Positions 18,136 to 28,174 are shown, counted from the first letter of the stretch. The stretch is DNA of 64,000 nucleotides from Methylotenera sp. (GCF_029945705.1 NZ_JAQSDC010000054.1:1-64000), one strand, 5' to 3'. Notes: generated by a model not told the origin, from the letters alone. Translations and numbers: made by a program.

Positions 18136-18161
18136 ATAAATCGGCTTAAAAGCCGATTTAT
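18136..18161 (+). other. Perfect 12-bp-arm hairpin between ccmE and ccmF
   Basis: ATAAATCGGCTT and AAGCCGATTTAT form perfect arms with a 2-base loop. No run of Ts follows, so it is a poor terminator. It could be an mRNA-stabilising or processing hairpin separating the ccmABCDE and ccmFGHI parts of the transcript. Confidence 0.6.
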
Positions 18162-18237
18162 AACAAGCAGGCTTAAGTCATTATCAACATACTCACCATT
18201 CAATAAATATATAGATTAAATTCACTAAGGATATAAC

Positions 18238-20220
18238 GTGATTCCTGAAATTGGCCATTTTTCTCTCATTCTTGCTTTGCTGGTGGCGCTCACGCTAGGT
18301 AGTCTGCCTATCATAGGGGCAGCTCGAGGCAACATTGTGTGGATGGGTTTAGCTAGGCCGCTTGCACGCGCGCAATTTTTGTTGATTGCATTCGCTTTCT
18401 TCTGTTTAGCCTATGCTTTCGCCACCAAAGACTATTCAGTCATGTATGTTGCCTCAAACTCAAATTCAAAACTACCTATCCAGTTTCGTATTGCAGCGGT
18501 GTGGGGTGGTCATGAAGGTTCATTATTACTTTGGGCGCTTATATTGAGTATTTGGTCAGTGGCTGTGAGTGCATTTTCTAAGCATCTACCAGATGATATG
18601 CGTGCGCGTATCTTAGGAGTCATGGGCTTAATCAGTGTTGGGTTCTTGCTGTTTATGTTGATGGTTTCAAATCCATTTGATCGCTTAATTCCAGCAGCTT
18701 TAGACGGCCGTGATTTAAATCCATTACTGCAAGATCCTGGCATGATTTTTCATCCACCTATGCTATACATGGGCTACGTTGGCTTCTCTGTGGCATTTGC
18801 CTTCGCTATTGCCGCCTTGCTTGGTGGTCAGTTGGATGCAGCCTGGGCGCGCTGGTCACGCCCTTGGACAACCATGGCTTGGGTATTCCTAACTTTGGGT
18901 ATTATGGGCGGCAGTAACTGGGCGTATTACGAGCTTGGCTGGGGCGGATGGTGGTTTTGGGATGCGGTAGAAAATGCATCCTTCATGCCGTGGCTAGTTG
19001 GCACTGCGCTTATTCATTCGCTTGCGGTGACTGAAAAACGTGGTAGCTTTAAAGCTTGGACAGTACTACTTGCTATTTGCGCATTCTCTCTAAGTCTATT
19101 AGGAACATTCTTAGTACGTTCTGGTGTGCTCACTTCCGTGCATGCTTTTGCCACAGATCCAAGACGTGGTGTATTTATTCTAGCTTTTCTAGTGGTTGTG
19201 ATTGGTGGCTCATTGGCATTATTTGCTTGGCGTGCACCAACCGTTGGTCGTGGTGGTAAGTTTGATGTGGTTTCCCGTGAGAGTTTTCTATTAGCGAATA
19301 ATGTGTTACTAGCCGTTGCGGCAATGTCTGTATTGCTCGGCACGCTATACCCATTGTTTCTGGATGCGCTCAATTACGGCAAAATCTCTGTAGGTCCTCC
19401 TTATTTTGATGCAGTATTCGCGCCACTCATGACACCAGCATTATTCTTGATGGGCGTCGGTCCAATCGCAAGCTGGAAAAATGCATCATTACCAGAATTA
19501 GCTATGCGCTTACGTTGGGCTTTTGGCGTGAGTGTTGCCACAGCCATCATCTTGCCGTTATGGTTAGGTAATTTAACGCCGATGATCGGCTTAGGCTTGT
19601 TCTTAGCTTTTTGGATTATTGCGACCACATTTAATATGGTGCGCCATCGTTTACGTGGCACTGGACAATCTTTAGTTTCTCGCGTTAGAGCTGTTCCACG
19701 CGCTTGGTGGGGTATGGTGATTGCACATTTAGGAATTGCCGTGTTCACTATTGGCGTCACCATTGTCAAAGGTTTTGAATCAGAAACTGCGGTGCGTATG
19801 TTGCCCGGTGATGTTGCGCATTTAGCAGGTTTTGATTTTACCTTTAAAGGCGTAGAAGAAATACAAGGCCCAAATTACACCGCAAATAGAGGGCAACTTC
19901 TAGTGAGTAAAAACGGAGTTGAGCGCACAACTCTCAATACTGAAAAAAGACTATATACCGTTACCAACATGCCGATGACCGAGGCTGGTATTAGCCCCGC
20001 AGTGATTCATGACTTATACGCGTCACTCGGTGAGCCGCTCAGTGACGGTGCTTGGAGTATACGTATTTACCATAAACCAATGGTGGAATGGATATGGGTA
20101 GGCTGCATTCTAATGGGACTAGGTGGATTGTTAGCTTTATCCGATAGGCGCTATCGTATGAAAAAACGCAATAAAAATTCAAATAATGATGAGCTGCTAG
20201 AGCAAGAGGTGCCTGCATGA
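18238..20220 (+). CDS. ccmF: Cytochrome c haem lyase subunit CcmF
   Basis: A 660-residue polytopic membrane protein that, with CcmH and CcmI, ligates haem to apocytochrome c. The WWD motif is intact (WGGWWFWDAVENASFMPWL). The conserved histidines appear in WGGHEGSLLLW, HPPMLYMGYVG and IHSLAVTEKRG. The length matches the family. The start is GTG at 18238. The end overlaps ccmG by 4 bp. Confidence 0.96.
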   Translation: MIPEIGHFSLILALLVALTLGSLPIIGAARGNIVWMGLARPLARAQFLLIAFAFFCLAYAFATKDYSVMYVASNSNSKLPIQFRIAAVWGGHEGSLLLWALILSIWSVAVSAFSKHLPDDMRARILGVMGLISVGFLLFMLMVSNPFDRLIPAALDGRDLNPLLQDPGMIFHPPMLYMGYVGFSVAFAFAIAALLGGQLDAAWARWSRPWTTMAWVFLTLGIMGGSNWAYYELGWGGWWFWDAVENASFMPWLVGTALIHSLAVTEKRGSFKAWTVLLAICAFSLSLLGTFLVRSGVLTSVHAFATDPRRGVFILAFLVVVIGGSLALFAWRAPTVGRGGKFDVVSRESFLLANNVLLAVAAMSVLLGTLYPLFLDALNYGKISVGPPYFDAVFAPLMTPALFLMGVGPIASWKNASLPELAMRLRWAFGVSVATAIILPLWLGNLTPMIGLGLFLAFWIIATTFNMVRHRLRGTGQSLVSRVRAVPRAWWGMVIAHLGIAVFTIGVTIVKGFESETAVRMLPGDVAHLAGFDFTFKGVEEIQGPNYTANRGQLLVSKNGVERTTLNTEKRLYTVTNMPMTEAGISPAVIHDLYASLGEPLSDGAWSIRIYHKPMVEWIWVGCILMGLGGLLALSDRRYRMKKRNKNSNNDELLEQEVPA

Positions 20221-20744
20221 AACGCGCTTTAGTCCCGTTAGTTATTTTTCTGGTGGTGGTAGGGTTTCTTTTTAAGGGGTTGTTTTTAAACCCGAGAGAA
20301 GTGCCTTCGCCATTGGTAGGTAAGCCCGCGCCACAGTTTAATTTGGTGCGATTGGATGCGGCGGACAAAACATTTTCCCCAAAAGAAATGTTAGGCAAAG
20401 TTTGGCTGCTTAACGCATGGGCATCATGGTGTGCTGCCTGTAAAGATGAGCATCCACTGTTAGTAGAGTTATCAAAGTCAGACTTTGTGCCAATTATTGG
20501 TTTAGATTACAAAGATAATAATCAAGACGCACAAAAATGGTTAGATGAGGCGGGTAATCCTTATGCTATCAATGCGGTGGATGCGGATGGTCGTGTGGGG
20601 ATTGATTATGGCGTGTATGGCGTACCAGAAACTTATGTGATTGATAAAAAGGGCAGCATTGCTTACAAGCAAATAGGCCCCATCACGATGGAAGCGCTGC
20701 GGGATAAAATTGTTCCATTAGTTAAACAATTGCAGGCTCAATAA
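20217..20744 (+). CDS. ccmG: Thiol:disulfide interchange protein CcmG/DsbE
   Basis: A 175-residue membrane-anchored thioredoxin. It has one N-terminal TM segment (residues 4-22), a thioredoxin fold and the active site WASWCAACKDEHP. The conserved cis-proline region is YGVYGVPETYVID. CcmG keeps apocytochrome CXXCH cysteines reduced for haem attachment. The middle residues of the motif are Ala-Ala rather than the more common Pro-Thr or Pro-Ser. Its last base is the first base of ccmH. Confidence 0.95.
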   Translation: MKRALVPLVIFLVVVGFLFKGLFLNPREVPSPLVGKPAPQFNLVRLDAADKTFSPKEMLGKVWLLNAWASWCAACKDEHPLLVELSKSDFVPIIGLDYKDNNQDAQKWLDEAGNPYAINAVDADGRVGIDYGVYGVPETYVIDKKGSIAYKQIGPITMEALRDKIVPLVKQLQAQ

Positions 20745-21205
20745 TGCTCAATAAACTATTAAATTTAGTAGCAGCTTGTTTTTTAATGCAGGCTTTAAAC
20801 CTCAGTGCACAAGAAGCGCAGCCTATGCAAAATAATGCGGCGGTTGAAGTGCAAGTGCAGCGTTTATCTACTCAACTTCGTTGCTTGGTGTGCCAAAACC
20901 AGACATTGGCTGATTCACATGCCGCACTCGCACAAGATTTAGTGCAAGAGATTCGTGAAATGGCGGCTAAAGGCATGAGCGATCAAGAGATTATTGATTA
21001 CTTGGTCGCCCGCTATGGTGATTTTGTGCGCTATCGCCCACCTCTTAAAGCGAGTACCGTTTTATTGTGGTTAGGGCCATTTGCCTTGCTATTAATTGGT
21101 GGGTTTGGATTATTTCTTCAATTGCGTAGACGTCAAACAATGGCCAGTGATGCGCCGTTGACTGCAGAAGAAACCCGTAAAGTACGCGAATTACTCAATA
21201 AGTAA
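20744..21205 (+). CDS. ccmH: Cytochrome c maturation protein CcmH
   Basis: A 153-residue protein with a signal peptide, the redox motif LRCLVCQNQTLADS, a helical bundle (VRYRPPL region) and a C-terminal TM segment with a basic tail. It is the short CcmH form; the TPR part found fused to it in E. coli is supplied by the separate ccmI gene next door. It reduces or holds the apocytochrome cysteines at the CcmF complex. Confidence 0.95.
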   Translation: MLNKLLNLVAACFLMQALNLSAQEAQPMQNNAAVEVQVQRLSTQLRCLVCQNQTLADSHAALAQDLVQEIREMAAKGMSDQEIIDYLVARYGDFVRYRPPLKASTVLLWLGPFALLLIGGFGLFLQLRRRQTMASDAPLTAEETRKVRELLNK

Positions 21206-21223
21206 TTCATAAAATAAGGAAGC

Positions 21224-22450
21224 ATGATGTTGTTATTTTGGGTAGTAGTAATTGCAATGATAGTCGCTACGCTGGCGCTCATTCTGCCAGCTTTGTTAAA
21301 GCCAAGTAAAACCGTCACCACAGACGCTAATGCTGAAAGGCGTGCAATTTTTCGTCAGCAGTTTTATGAAATTGGGCAAGATAAAACCAACGGCATACTG
21401 GACGCTAAGCAGTATGAGCTTGCTAAAACTGAACTTGAGCGACGCATGCTTGATGAAATTGGTACAAATAACGTGCTAACTGCCAACAGCAAGCCAGACC
21501 GTACATTGGCGTTGATTTTATTTATAGTATTGCCATTAGCTTCATTATTAATTTATTACAAAATTGGTAGTCCAGCAGCCATCAATATGCCAAATGCAGC
21601 TCAAACTATTGAAGAGCAAAGCGCGCGAGCGGGTGACGTAGAACCGCTGCTAGCAGCAATGAATGCTAAGTTAGCGCAAAATCCAACCGATGGGAAAGGT
21701 TGGGCGCTATTGGCAAGAACTTATGTAGAGCTTGGCCGAGCTTCTGATGCTGTTCCAGCTTATGAAAAAGCCTTAAAAATAATACCGAATGATGCGCAAC
21801 TGTTAGCCGACTATGCAGATGCTTTAGCAGTTTCGAATGGTTATAACCTAGCAGGTAAACCAACCGAGCTAGTGGATCAGGCCCTAAAGCTAGACCCACA
21901 TCATGTTAAATCCTTATTGTTAGCTGCTGCGGCTGCAACCAATCGTAAAGATTACAAGCAAGCCATTATTTATTGGCAGAATCTGCAAAAAGAATTGCCG
22001 GCTGACTCTGACATCGCGCCTAAAGTAAAGGCTTCGTTAGATGAAGTGTATCGATTAGCGGGTATTAAAGTACCTGTAGCTAGTAATGCGCCAACCGCGC
22101 CAGCCGCTCAAGGTGTTAGTGGGATGGTTAAAATAGCACCAGCGCTAGCCGCCAATCTTGACCCTGCTGCTACGGTATTTGTGTATGCGCGTGCCGCGCA
22201 AGGCGCGGCTATGCCACTTGCCATTGAGCGCACTACTGTTAAAGAGTTACCTTACACTTATCAATTAGATGACAGTAAAGGGTTAATGCCAGCGAATAAG
22301 CTTTCGCAAGCGAGTGAAGTGATTATCGTGGCGCGAATCTCTAAAACTGGCGACGCTAAACCGCAAGCAGGTGATTTACAAGGTATGTCAGCGGCAGTTA
22401 AACCTAATGGTGGCAAAGTTGATATTGAAATCAATGAACTGCTAAAGTAG
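21224..22450 (+). CDS. ccmI: Cytochrome c biogenesis protein CcmI (TPR)
   Basis: A 408-residue protein with two N-terminal TM segments (about residues 2-22 and 90-108). Between them is a cytoplasmic loop of RRAIFRQQFYEI type, and after them come TPR repeats (about 135-270) and a C-terminal periplasmic domain. CcmI chaperones apocytochrome c to the CcmF/H ligase. Two adjacent ATGs are possible; the second (21227) has better spacing to AAGGA. It is the last gene of the ccm operon. Confidence 0.93.
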   Translation: MMLLFWVVVIAMIVATLALILPALLKPSKTVTTDANAERRAIFRQQFYEIGQDKTNGILDAKQYELAKTELERRMLDEIGTNNVLTANSKPDRTLALILFIVLPLASLLIYYKIGSPAAINMPNAAQTIEEQSARAGDVEPLLAAMNAKLAQNPTDGKGWALLARTYVELGRASDAVPAYEKALKIIPNDAQLLADYADALAVSNGYNLAGKPTELVDQALKLDPHHVKSLLLAAAAATNRKDYKQAIIYWQNLQKELPADSDIAPKVKASLDEVYRLAGIKVPVASNAPTAPAAQGVSGMVKIAPALAANLDPAATVFVYARAAQGAAMPLAIERTTVKELPYTYQLDDSKGLMPANKLSQASEVIIVARISKTGDAKPQAGDLQGMSAAVKPNGGKVDIEINELLK

Positions 22451-22528
22451 GTCGCTGCTCATTTCGCGCAGGCGATAAGCTATTGCGCATTGCCCTTTGA
22501 TAATTAAGATAGATAACCGAAATAAATT

Positions 22529-25141
22529 ATGACAATGCCAATAGAAAAAGACCTGACACCTAAGACCATTTACTTAAAAGACTATCAGCCAGCGCCGTAT
22601 AAAGTAGCGCATGTGAACCTCAGTTTTACATTGCTTGAAGATAAAACAATTGTGAAGTCTGAAGTGTTGTACGTTAAAAACCCTGACAGCGCTTCAAATG
22701 ACTTAATCTTAAATGGTGAAGGTCAAACAATTACCTCGGTTGAGCTTGATAACAACGCGTTTGCTGGCTACAGCATCACTAACGATACGCTGACCATCAA
22801 CAATGCGAGTGAGAAGTTTACACTGACGATTACCTCCGTAATTGATCCAGCATCCAACACATTGCTTGAGGGTTTATATAAATCTCAAGGCACTTACTGC
22901 ACGCAATGTGAAGCAGAAGGCTTTCGCCGCATCACATACTTTCAAGATCGTCCAGATGTGCTCAGCACGTTTACTGTGCGTGTTGAGGGTGATAAAAATA
23001 AGTATCCTGTGTTGCTTTCTAACGGCAACCTCGTCGACTCAGGCGAAAGTGTTGATGGGCGACACTTTACCGTTTGGCATGATCCATTTCCAAAACCTTG
23101 TTACCTTTTTGCTTTGGTTGCTGGCAATCTCGTGCGAGTTGCAGATACATTTAAAACAATGTCTGGACGCAATGTCGACCTGCACATCTATGTTCGTACA
23201 GGTGATGAAAAACAATGTGACCACGCCATGCAGTCGCTCATTAAAGCCATGAAATGGGATGAAGAAAAGTACGGCCGTGAGTATGAGCTGGATTTGTTTA
23301 ATATCGTCGCGGTGAGTGATTTCAACATGGGCGCCATGGAAAACACCTCACTTAATATTTTTAACACTTCGCTAGTACTCGCCCATCAAGATACCGCGAC
23401 TGACAATGATTTTATGAGTGTTGAAGGCGTGATTGGACATGAGTATTTCCATAACTGGACTGGCAATCGTGTGACTTGCAGAGACTGGTTTCAACTCTCA
23501 CTCAAAGAAGGCTTTACCGTTTTTAGAGACCAAGAGTTTAGTGCTGATATGAACTCTCCAGCCGTGCAGCGGATTGATGATGTTAACTCTTTGCGCCGCC
23601 TGCAATTCTCAGAAGATGCTGGACCACTGGCGCACGCTGTGCAGCCTGATCAATTTATCGAGATTAGCAACTTCTATACAAAAACCGTGTATGAGAAAGG
23701 TGCGGAAATCATTCGTATGCAGCACACCTTATTAGGTGAGGAAACATTTCGCAAAGCGACTGACCTATATTTTGACCGTTATGATGGGCACGCTGTCACC
23801 TGTGATGACTTTGTACAATGCATGGCAGACGCATCAGGCCGTGATATGTCGCAATTCTTTTTATGGTATAAGCAAGCGGGAACGCCAACTTTAAAAGTTT
23901 CTAGCCAATACAATGCTGCATTGAGCACATATACACTCACGCTTCAGCAATCTCAACCTGCAACGGCTGGGCAGGTAGATAAAAAGCCACTCCATATACC
24001 CGTGGCAGCTGGTTTGCTTGATGCAACAGGCGCACAAACGCATGACACACAAATACTTGAAGTGACTGAGCGTGAGCAAAGCTTTACATTCAATAACGTC
24101 AATACGCCGCCAGTGCCGTCAATCTTGCGTGGTTTCTCTGCGCCAGTAAAATTAATCACAGACTTGAGCGATGATGATCTTCGTCTATTGCAGCTTAAAG
24201 ATACCGATGGTTTCAACCGATGGGATGCAGGTCAAACCCTTGCTTTGCGTAACATCGAGCGTGTAATGGCAGATAGCGAAGCTGATATCTCTCTATTTGT
24301 AGATGATTTTGGTGCGATGGTTGAGCAAGGTCTTGCCAATAAAGGCGACAAAGCATTACTTGCGCGCGCGCTCACTTTACCTGCAGTAGCGGTCATTGCA
24401 CAAACGCAGAAAGTGATTGACCCTGCAGCCATAGATAATGCTCGCACGCACTTACTTAAAACAATTAAACAGACGCACAAAGAAGTGTTGCAACGCTTGT
24501 ATCAAGACAATAGTAATACTGGTGAGTTTTCATTATCACCAGAAGCAATGGGTCGCAGAGCACTACAAAATACCGTGCTTGAGCTATTAACTGTCACCAA
24601 TGGAACTGGATGTGCTGCTTTTGCCAAGGGGCATTATGATGCAGCTGATAATATGACCGATATTATTGCTGCGGCATCGTGCTTGTCTGACAGTGTGCAT
24701 GTTCAAAGAGAAGAGGTTTTAGCGGATTTCTATCGTCGGTTTAAGGGCTATCCGCTGGTGGTGGATAAATGGTTCTCTCTCCAAGCGATTGCAAACAGAG
24801 AGGCTATCTTTGATGACTTTGCGAAACTACTGAAGCATCCAGATTTTAATATTAAAAACCCTAATCGGGTGCGCTCACTTTATTCTGCATTCTCAATCAA
24901 CAATCCAGTAAAATTTCATGACCCAAGCGGTCAAGGCTATGCCATTTTGAGAGATGTGATTATTGAGTTAAATGAAATCAACCCACAAATTGCATCACGC
25001 CAAGTGACGCCGTTTCGTGAATGGAAGCGTTATACACCAGCTTTGCAAGCGCAGATGAAAGACGCACTGCAAACAATTATGAATACACCCAAGTTATCAA
25101 GCGATGTGTTCGAGATTGTGAGTAAAAGCTTAAACGGTTAG
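22529..25141 (+). CDS. pepN: Aminopeptidase N (peptidase M1)
   Basis: An 870-residue cytoplasmic zinc aminopeptidase of the PepN branch. The substrate-anchoring motif is NMGAMENTSLNIF and the zinc site is HEYFHNWTGNRVTCRDWFQLSLKEG, with the third ligand in that last Glu. The C-terminal helical domains of PepN are present to full length (ending RYTPALQAQMKDAL...). It degrades peptides from the N-terminus in protein turnover. It stands alone, with gaps of 78 bp before and 196 bp after. Confidence 0.97.
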   Translation: MTMPIEKDLTPKTIYLKDYQPAPYKVAHVNLSFTLLEDKTIVKSEVLYVKNPDSASNDLILNGEGQTITSVELDNNAFAGYSITNDTLTINNASEKFTLTITSVIDPASNTLLEGLYKSQGTYCTQCEAEGFRRITYFQDRPDVLSTFTVRVEGDKNKYPVLLSNGNLVDSGESVDGRHFTVWHDPFPKPCYLFALVAGNLVRVADTFKTMSGRNVDLHIYVRTGDEKQCDHAMQSLIKAMKWDEEKYGREYELDLFNIVAVSDFNMGAMENTSLNIFNTSLVLAHQDTATDNDFMSVEGVIGHEYFHNWTGNRVTCRDWFQLSLKEGFTVFRDQEFSADMNSPAVQRIDDVNSLRRLQFSEDAGPLAHAVQPDQFIEISNFYTKTVYEKGAEIIRMQHTLLGEETFRKATDLYFDRYDGHAVTCDDFVQCMADASGRDMSQFFLWYKQAGTPTLKVSSQYNAALSTYTLTLQQSQPATAGQVDKKPLHIPVAAGLLDATGAQTHDTQILEVTEREQSFTFNNVNTPPVPSILRGFSAPVKLITDLSDDDLRLLQLKDTDGFNRWDAGQTLALRNIERVMADSEADISLFVDDFGAMVEQGLANKGDKALLARALTLPAVAVIAQTQKVIDPAAIDNARTHLLKTIKQTHKEVLQRLYQDNSNTGEFSLSPEAMGRRALQNTVLELLTVTNGTGCAAFAKGHYDAADNMTDIIAAASCLSDSVHVQREEVLADFYRRFKGYPLVVDKWFSLQAIANREAIFDDFAKLLKHPDFNIKNPNRVRSLYSAFSINNPVKFHDPSGQGYAILRDVIIELNEINPQIASRQVTPFREWKRYTPALQAQMKDALQTIMNTPKLSSDVFEIVSKSLNG

Positions 25142-25203
25142 GCTCGAATACTGAAAACTGTCTATGTTGTTCTGTTGTGAAATGAATCACACAAGGTTAA
25201 AGA

Positions 25204-25220
25204 CACCTCAAGGTGAGGTG
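25204..25220. repeat. Short perfect hairpin after pepN
   Basis: CACCTCA and TGAGGTG pair around AGG, 63 bp after the pepN stop. No T-run follows on either strand, so this is not a convincing terminator. Confidence 0.4.
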
Positions 25221-25337
25221 CGCAAGTTATTTGTTAAGTTCAATATTTACATGTAAGTAGTGATGCGATATTTAAAGTAGCTTTTATCAATCTGAAACTA
25301 ACTAAAGACTGATATGCTTCACTAAAAAGGCGAATAT

Positions 25338-27029
25338 ATGGATCATGACTTAACACTCATTACAACTATTGCATCAGGCTTCGGCCTTGCTTTAATTTTT
25401 GGTTTTATCGCCGAACGTTGCAAGCTGCCAGCGTTAGTCGGTTACTTATTCGCGGGTATTTTGATTGGTCCAGCAACACCTGGATTTGTTGCAGATGTCA
25501 GTATTGCCTCTCAGTTATCTGAAATTGGCGTGATGCTACTCATGTTCGGCGTTGGCTTGCACTTCTCAATTAACGATTTGATGTCAGTGAAGCGAATTGC
25601 CTTACCAGGTGCTGTCATACAAATGACAATCTCTACCGTGCTTGGCATGTTGCTAGCTAATTGGTGGGGCTGGACATTAGGTGAAGGCTTAATCTTTGGT
25701 TTAGCGCTATCTTGTGCCAGTACTGTTGTGTTGTTAAAGGCGCTTGAGTCCAGAGGCATACTCGAGAGTATGAATGGTAAAATAGCTGTGGGTTGGTTGG
25801 TGGTTGAAGACCTAGTCACTGTATTAGTCTTAGTGTTAATGCCGCCACTAGCAGCCATTTTAGGTGGCGTTACTACAGAAGTGACTTCTACGCCATTATG
25901 GCAGACCATTAGCTTTACGCTTTTGCAGGTGACAGGCTTTATCGTTTTGATGCTGGTCGTTGGTAAGCGACTGCTGCCTTGGATCCTGTGGCATGTTGCA
26001 AAAACAGGCTCAAGAGAACTCTTCACTTTATCTGTTGTTTCCGCCGCAATTGGCATTGCCTACGGCGCGGCAATATTGTTTAGCGTGTCGTTCGCACTAG
26101 GGGCTTTTTTTGCAGGCATGGTGATGCGTGAGTCTGAGTTCAGTCATCGAGCCGCTGAAGAATCATTGCCACTTAGAGATGCCTTTGCTGTGTTGTTCTT
26201 TGTGTCCGTTGGAATGCTATTTGAGCCTTCGATATTACTTTCGAAACCATTGAGCGTATTAGCCGTTGTAGCCATCATTGTTTTTGGTAAATCCATTGCT
26301 GCCATGGTGATCACGTTGGTACTTCGCTACCCGCTCAACACGGCACTTACTGTGGCTGCAAGTTTGGCTCAAATTGGTGAGTTCTCTTTCATTCTAGCCG
26401 GCTTGGGCGTTTCATTAGGCATTCTGCCAGCTGAAGGCATGAGCCTAATTCTAGCAGGTGCTTTAATTTCAATTGCCATCAATCCATTGGTATTCTCAAT
26501 CATTAAACCATTTAAAAAATGGGTGCTCGGTGTTTCTGAAGTGGCTCGCCAATATGAACAGCGTGTGGATCAGTTTTCTGAACTGCCAATGAGCACCGAG
26601 CGCAAATACTTGGAAGGCCAAGTCGTGCTGGTGGGTTATGGGCGCGTTGGCAAAAGGATTGCTAAAGCATTAAGTGACAGCAATATTCCTTACGTTGTCG
26701 CTGAAGAGAATAGAGAGATTGTTGAGAGCCTGCGTAAAAAAGGCATACCAGCAGTATCCGGAAATGCCTCTGAACCATCTGTATTAATTCAAGCGCATAT
26801 TGCAAACGCATCCATGCTGGTCATTGCAACTCCAGATACGATTAATATAAGAAAAATGGCCGAAACTGCAAAAGCACTTCGACCTGAGATTAAGATTGTA
26901 GTTAGAACACATAATGAAGATGAATCTAAATTACTCACAACAGAAAATATTGGTGAAGTATTTTATGGCGAAGAAGAACTCGCAAGTGGAATGAGCAAGT
27001 TTATCGTTGGGCAATATATTCCACAGTAG
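25338..27029 (+). CDS. CPA2-type cation:proton antiporter with RCK domain (KefB/YbaL-like)
   Basis: A 563-residue protein. The N-terminal 390 residues are a CPA2 antiporter core of about 12 hydrophobic segments, starting with the family's LPALVGYLFAGILIGP. The C-terminal part is a TrkA-N/RCK nucleotide-binding domain (LVGYGRVGKRIAKALSD, a GxGxxG Rossmann loop). Such proteins move K+ or Na+ out in exchange for protons under ligand control. The closest well-known type by length and shape is YbaL/KefB; the transported ion is not certain. It is monocistronic. Confidence 0.88.
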   Translation: MDHDLTLITTIASGFGLALIFGFIAERCKLPALVGYLFAGILIGPATPGFVADVSIASQLSEIGVMLLMFGVGLHFSINDLMSVKRIALPGAVIQMTISTVLGMLLANWWGWTLGEGLIFGLALSCASTVVLLKALESRGILESMNGKIAVGWLVVEDLVTVLVLVLMPPLAAILGGVTTEVTSTPLWQTISFTLLQVTGFIVLMLVVGKRLLPWILWHVAKTGSRELFTLSVVSAAIGIAYGAAILFSVSFALGAFFAGMVMRESEFSHRAAEESLPLRDAFAVLFFVSVGMLFEPSILLSKPLSVLAVVAIIVFGKSIAAMVITLVLRYPLNTALTVAASLAQIGEFSFILAGLGVSLGILPAEGMSLILAGALISIAINPLVFSIIKPFKKWVLGVSEVARQYEQRVDQFSELPMSTERKYLEGQVVLVGYGRVGKRIAKALSDSNIPYVVAEENREIVESLRKKGIPAVSGNASEPSVLIQAHIANASMLVIATPDTINIRKMAETAKALRPEIKIVVRTHNEDESKLLTTENIGEVFYGEEELASGMSKFIVGQYIPQ

Positions 27030-27135
27030 TTTAGTTTTGTTGCTGGTCAAACTGATCCCTGCTAAGACGAACTATATGGGACAGCTTACAATATTTGTAT
27101 TTTATAGATACATTAATCCAAACGAAATTAACAAT

Positions 27136-27927
27136 ATGAGCATTCGACAATCCACAAAATACCTCAGCGTTTTATCTTTTTGCCTGCTAATTGTTTCATC
27201 ATTAGTTGCCAAAGCTGAAGACTCTACCTCTACGGCAACCCCTTATCGACCTACGGTCTCCAATCCAGCCACTTTGTCAGCACCTGGTTGGTTAGAAATG
27301 GAGTTGGGGTGGCAGACAATCAAGGGTGGCGGCGATAAATGGCGCAACAGTCTTCCATTTTTAGCCAAGTTAGCATTTACTGATGATTGGGGTGTTTTAG
27401 TCGGCAATGAATTAGCCGTTAGAAGAACAGATTTTGATGATGCGAAATATGAGGGAGTTGGAGACACAACACTCATTGTCAAACATCGCATTTCAAGTGG
27501 AGTCGAGGGTATCGATTGGGGTGTAGAAGCGGGTTATAAATTGCCGACTGCAAAAGATACGATAGGTAGTGGGAAAGGAGATTTCATTCTTAATGGAATT
27601 TATAGTGCTGACTTTTCAGCTAGCCATCTTGATTTGAATCTTGGTGCAACACGCTTAGGTGCAATAGATGATGGTGATGGGCGCTTACAATATAATTGGG
27701 CGGCATCTGTGTCACATAACCTAAATGAAAAATGGGGAGTGTTTGGTGAGTTAAGTGGAGTTTATCAACATAATGCCTCTACACAATTCCAATTGATGAC
27801 AGGTGCAAGTTATAACTACAGCAATCGTATAGTTCTTGATGCGGGTTTGACGGTTGGACTTGCTACAGCTTCACAAGACTGGTCTATTTTCTCTGGAGTA
27901 ACTGTATTATTGGACAACTTGTGGTGA
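27136..27927 (+). CDS. Putative outer-membrane beta-barrel protein
   Basis: A 263-residue exported protein. The signal peptide (about residues 1-29, ending AKA) follows the ATG at 27136. The mature part alternates hydrophobic and polar residues and has many Gly/Trp/Tyr residues, for example GVEAGYKLPTA and WAASVSHNLNEKWGVFGELSG. It ends on aromatic Trp after a hydrophobic strand (VTVLLDNLW), as outer-membrane barrels do. It recalls the transporter/MetA-pathway family of phenol degradation, which is of uncertain function. The frame is open upstream into the antiporter gene, but the signal peptide fixes the start. An intrinsic terminator follows. Confidence 0.75.
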   Translation: MSIRQSTKYLSVLSFCLLIVSSLVAKAEDSTSTATPYRPTVSNPATLSAPGWLEMELGWQTIKGGGDKWRNSLPFLAKLAFTDDWGVLVGNELAVRRTDFDDAKYEGVGDTTLIVKHRISSGVEGIDWGVEAGYKLPTAKDTIGSGKGDFILNGIYSADFSASHLDLNLGATRLGAIDDGDGRLQYNWAASVSHNLNEKWGVFGELSGVYQHNASTQFQLMTGASYNYSNRIVLDAGLTVGLATASQDWSIFSGVTVLLDNLW

Positions 27928-28042
27928 TGGTGAAGTGCTACTGAGGCTTCAATGGCTGTTATCTGCTTCAACAGAAATGAGCCACAAATATACGTTAGCT
28001 TCTTTAAAAGTATCTAAGACTTATAATCCATAGTGTCGAATG

Positions 28043-28084
28043 AAAATGGTTGAAACCCATTAGGTGTCAGCCATTTTATTTTTA
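28043..28084 (+). terminator. Intrinsic terminator between the barrel gene and tRNA-Arg
   Basis: An 11-bp stem (28043-28053 with 28067-28077, one G-U pair) and a 13-nt loop are followed by a T-rich stretch. It ends the gene at 27136-27927. On the other strand it is also followed by Ts, so it may serve the tRNA gene as well. Confidence 0.65.
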
Positions 28085-28161
28085 TGGTGCGCCCGGCGGG
28101 AGTCGAACCCACGACCTTTGGCTTCGGAAACCAACACTCTATCCAGCTGAGCTACGGGCGC
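28085..28161 (-). tRNA. tRNA-Arg (anticodon CCG)
   Basis: A 77-nt tRNA on the minus strand with the CCA end encoded. The acceptor GCGCCCG pairs with CGGGCGC. The D arm is GCTC/GAGT, the anticodon arm TTGGT/GCCAA with loop TTCCGAA, and the T arm GTGGG/CCCGC with TTCGACT. Anticodon CCG reads the arginine codon CGG. Confidence 0.97.
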
Positions 28162-28174
28162 AAATAATGCACGC

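Noticed and set aside
25511-26056. A 181-codon open frame on the minus strand
   Set aside because: It lies fully antisense to the antiporter gene, has Ser/Thr/Lys-rich composition typical of a mirrored membrane-protein gene and shows no motif.
27007-27135. A longer N-terminus for the barrel protein
   Set aside because: It would overlap the antiporter gene and bury the signal peptide that starts at 27136.
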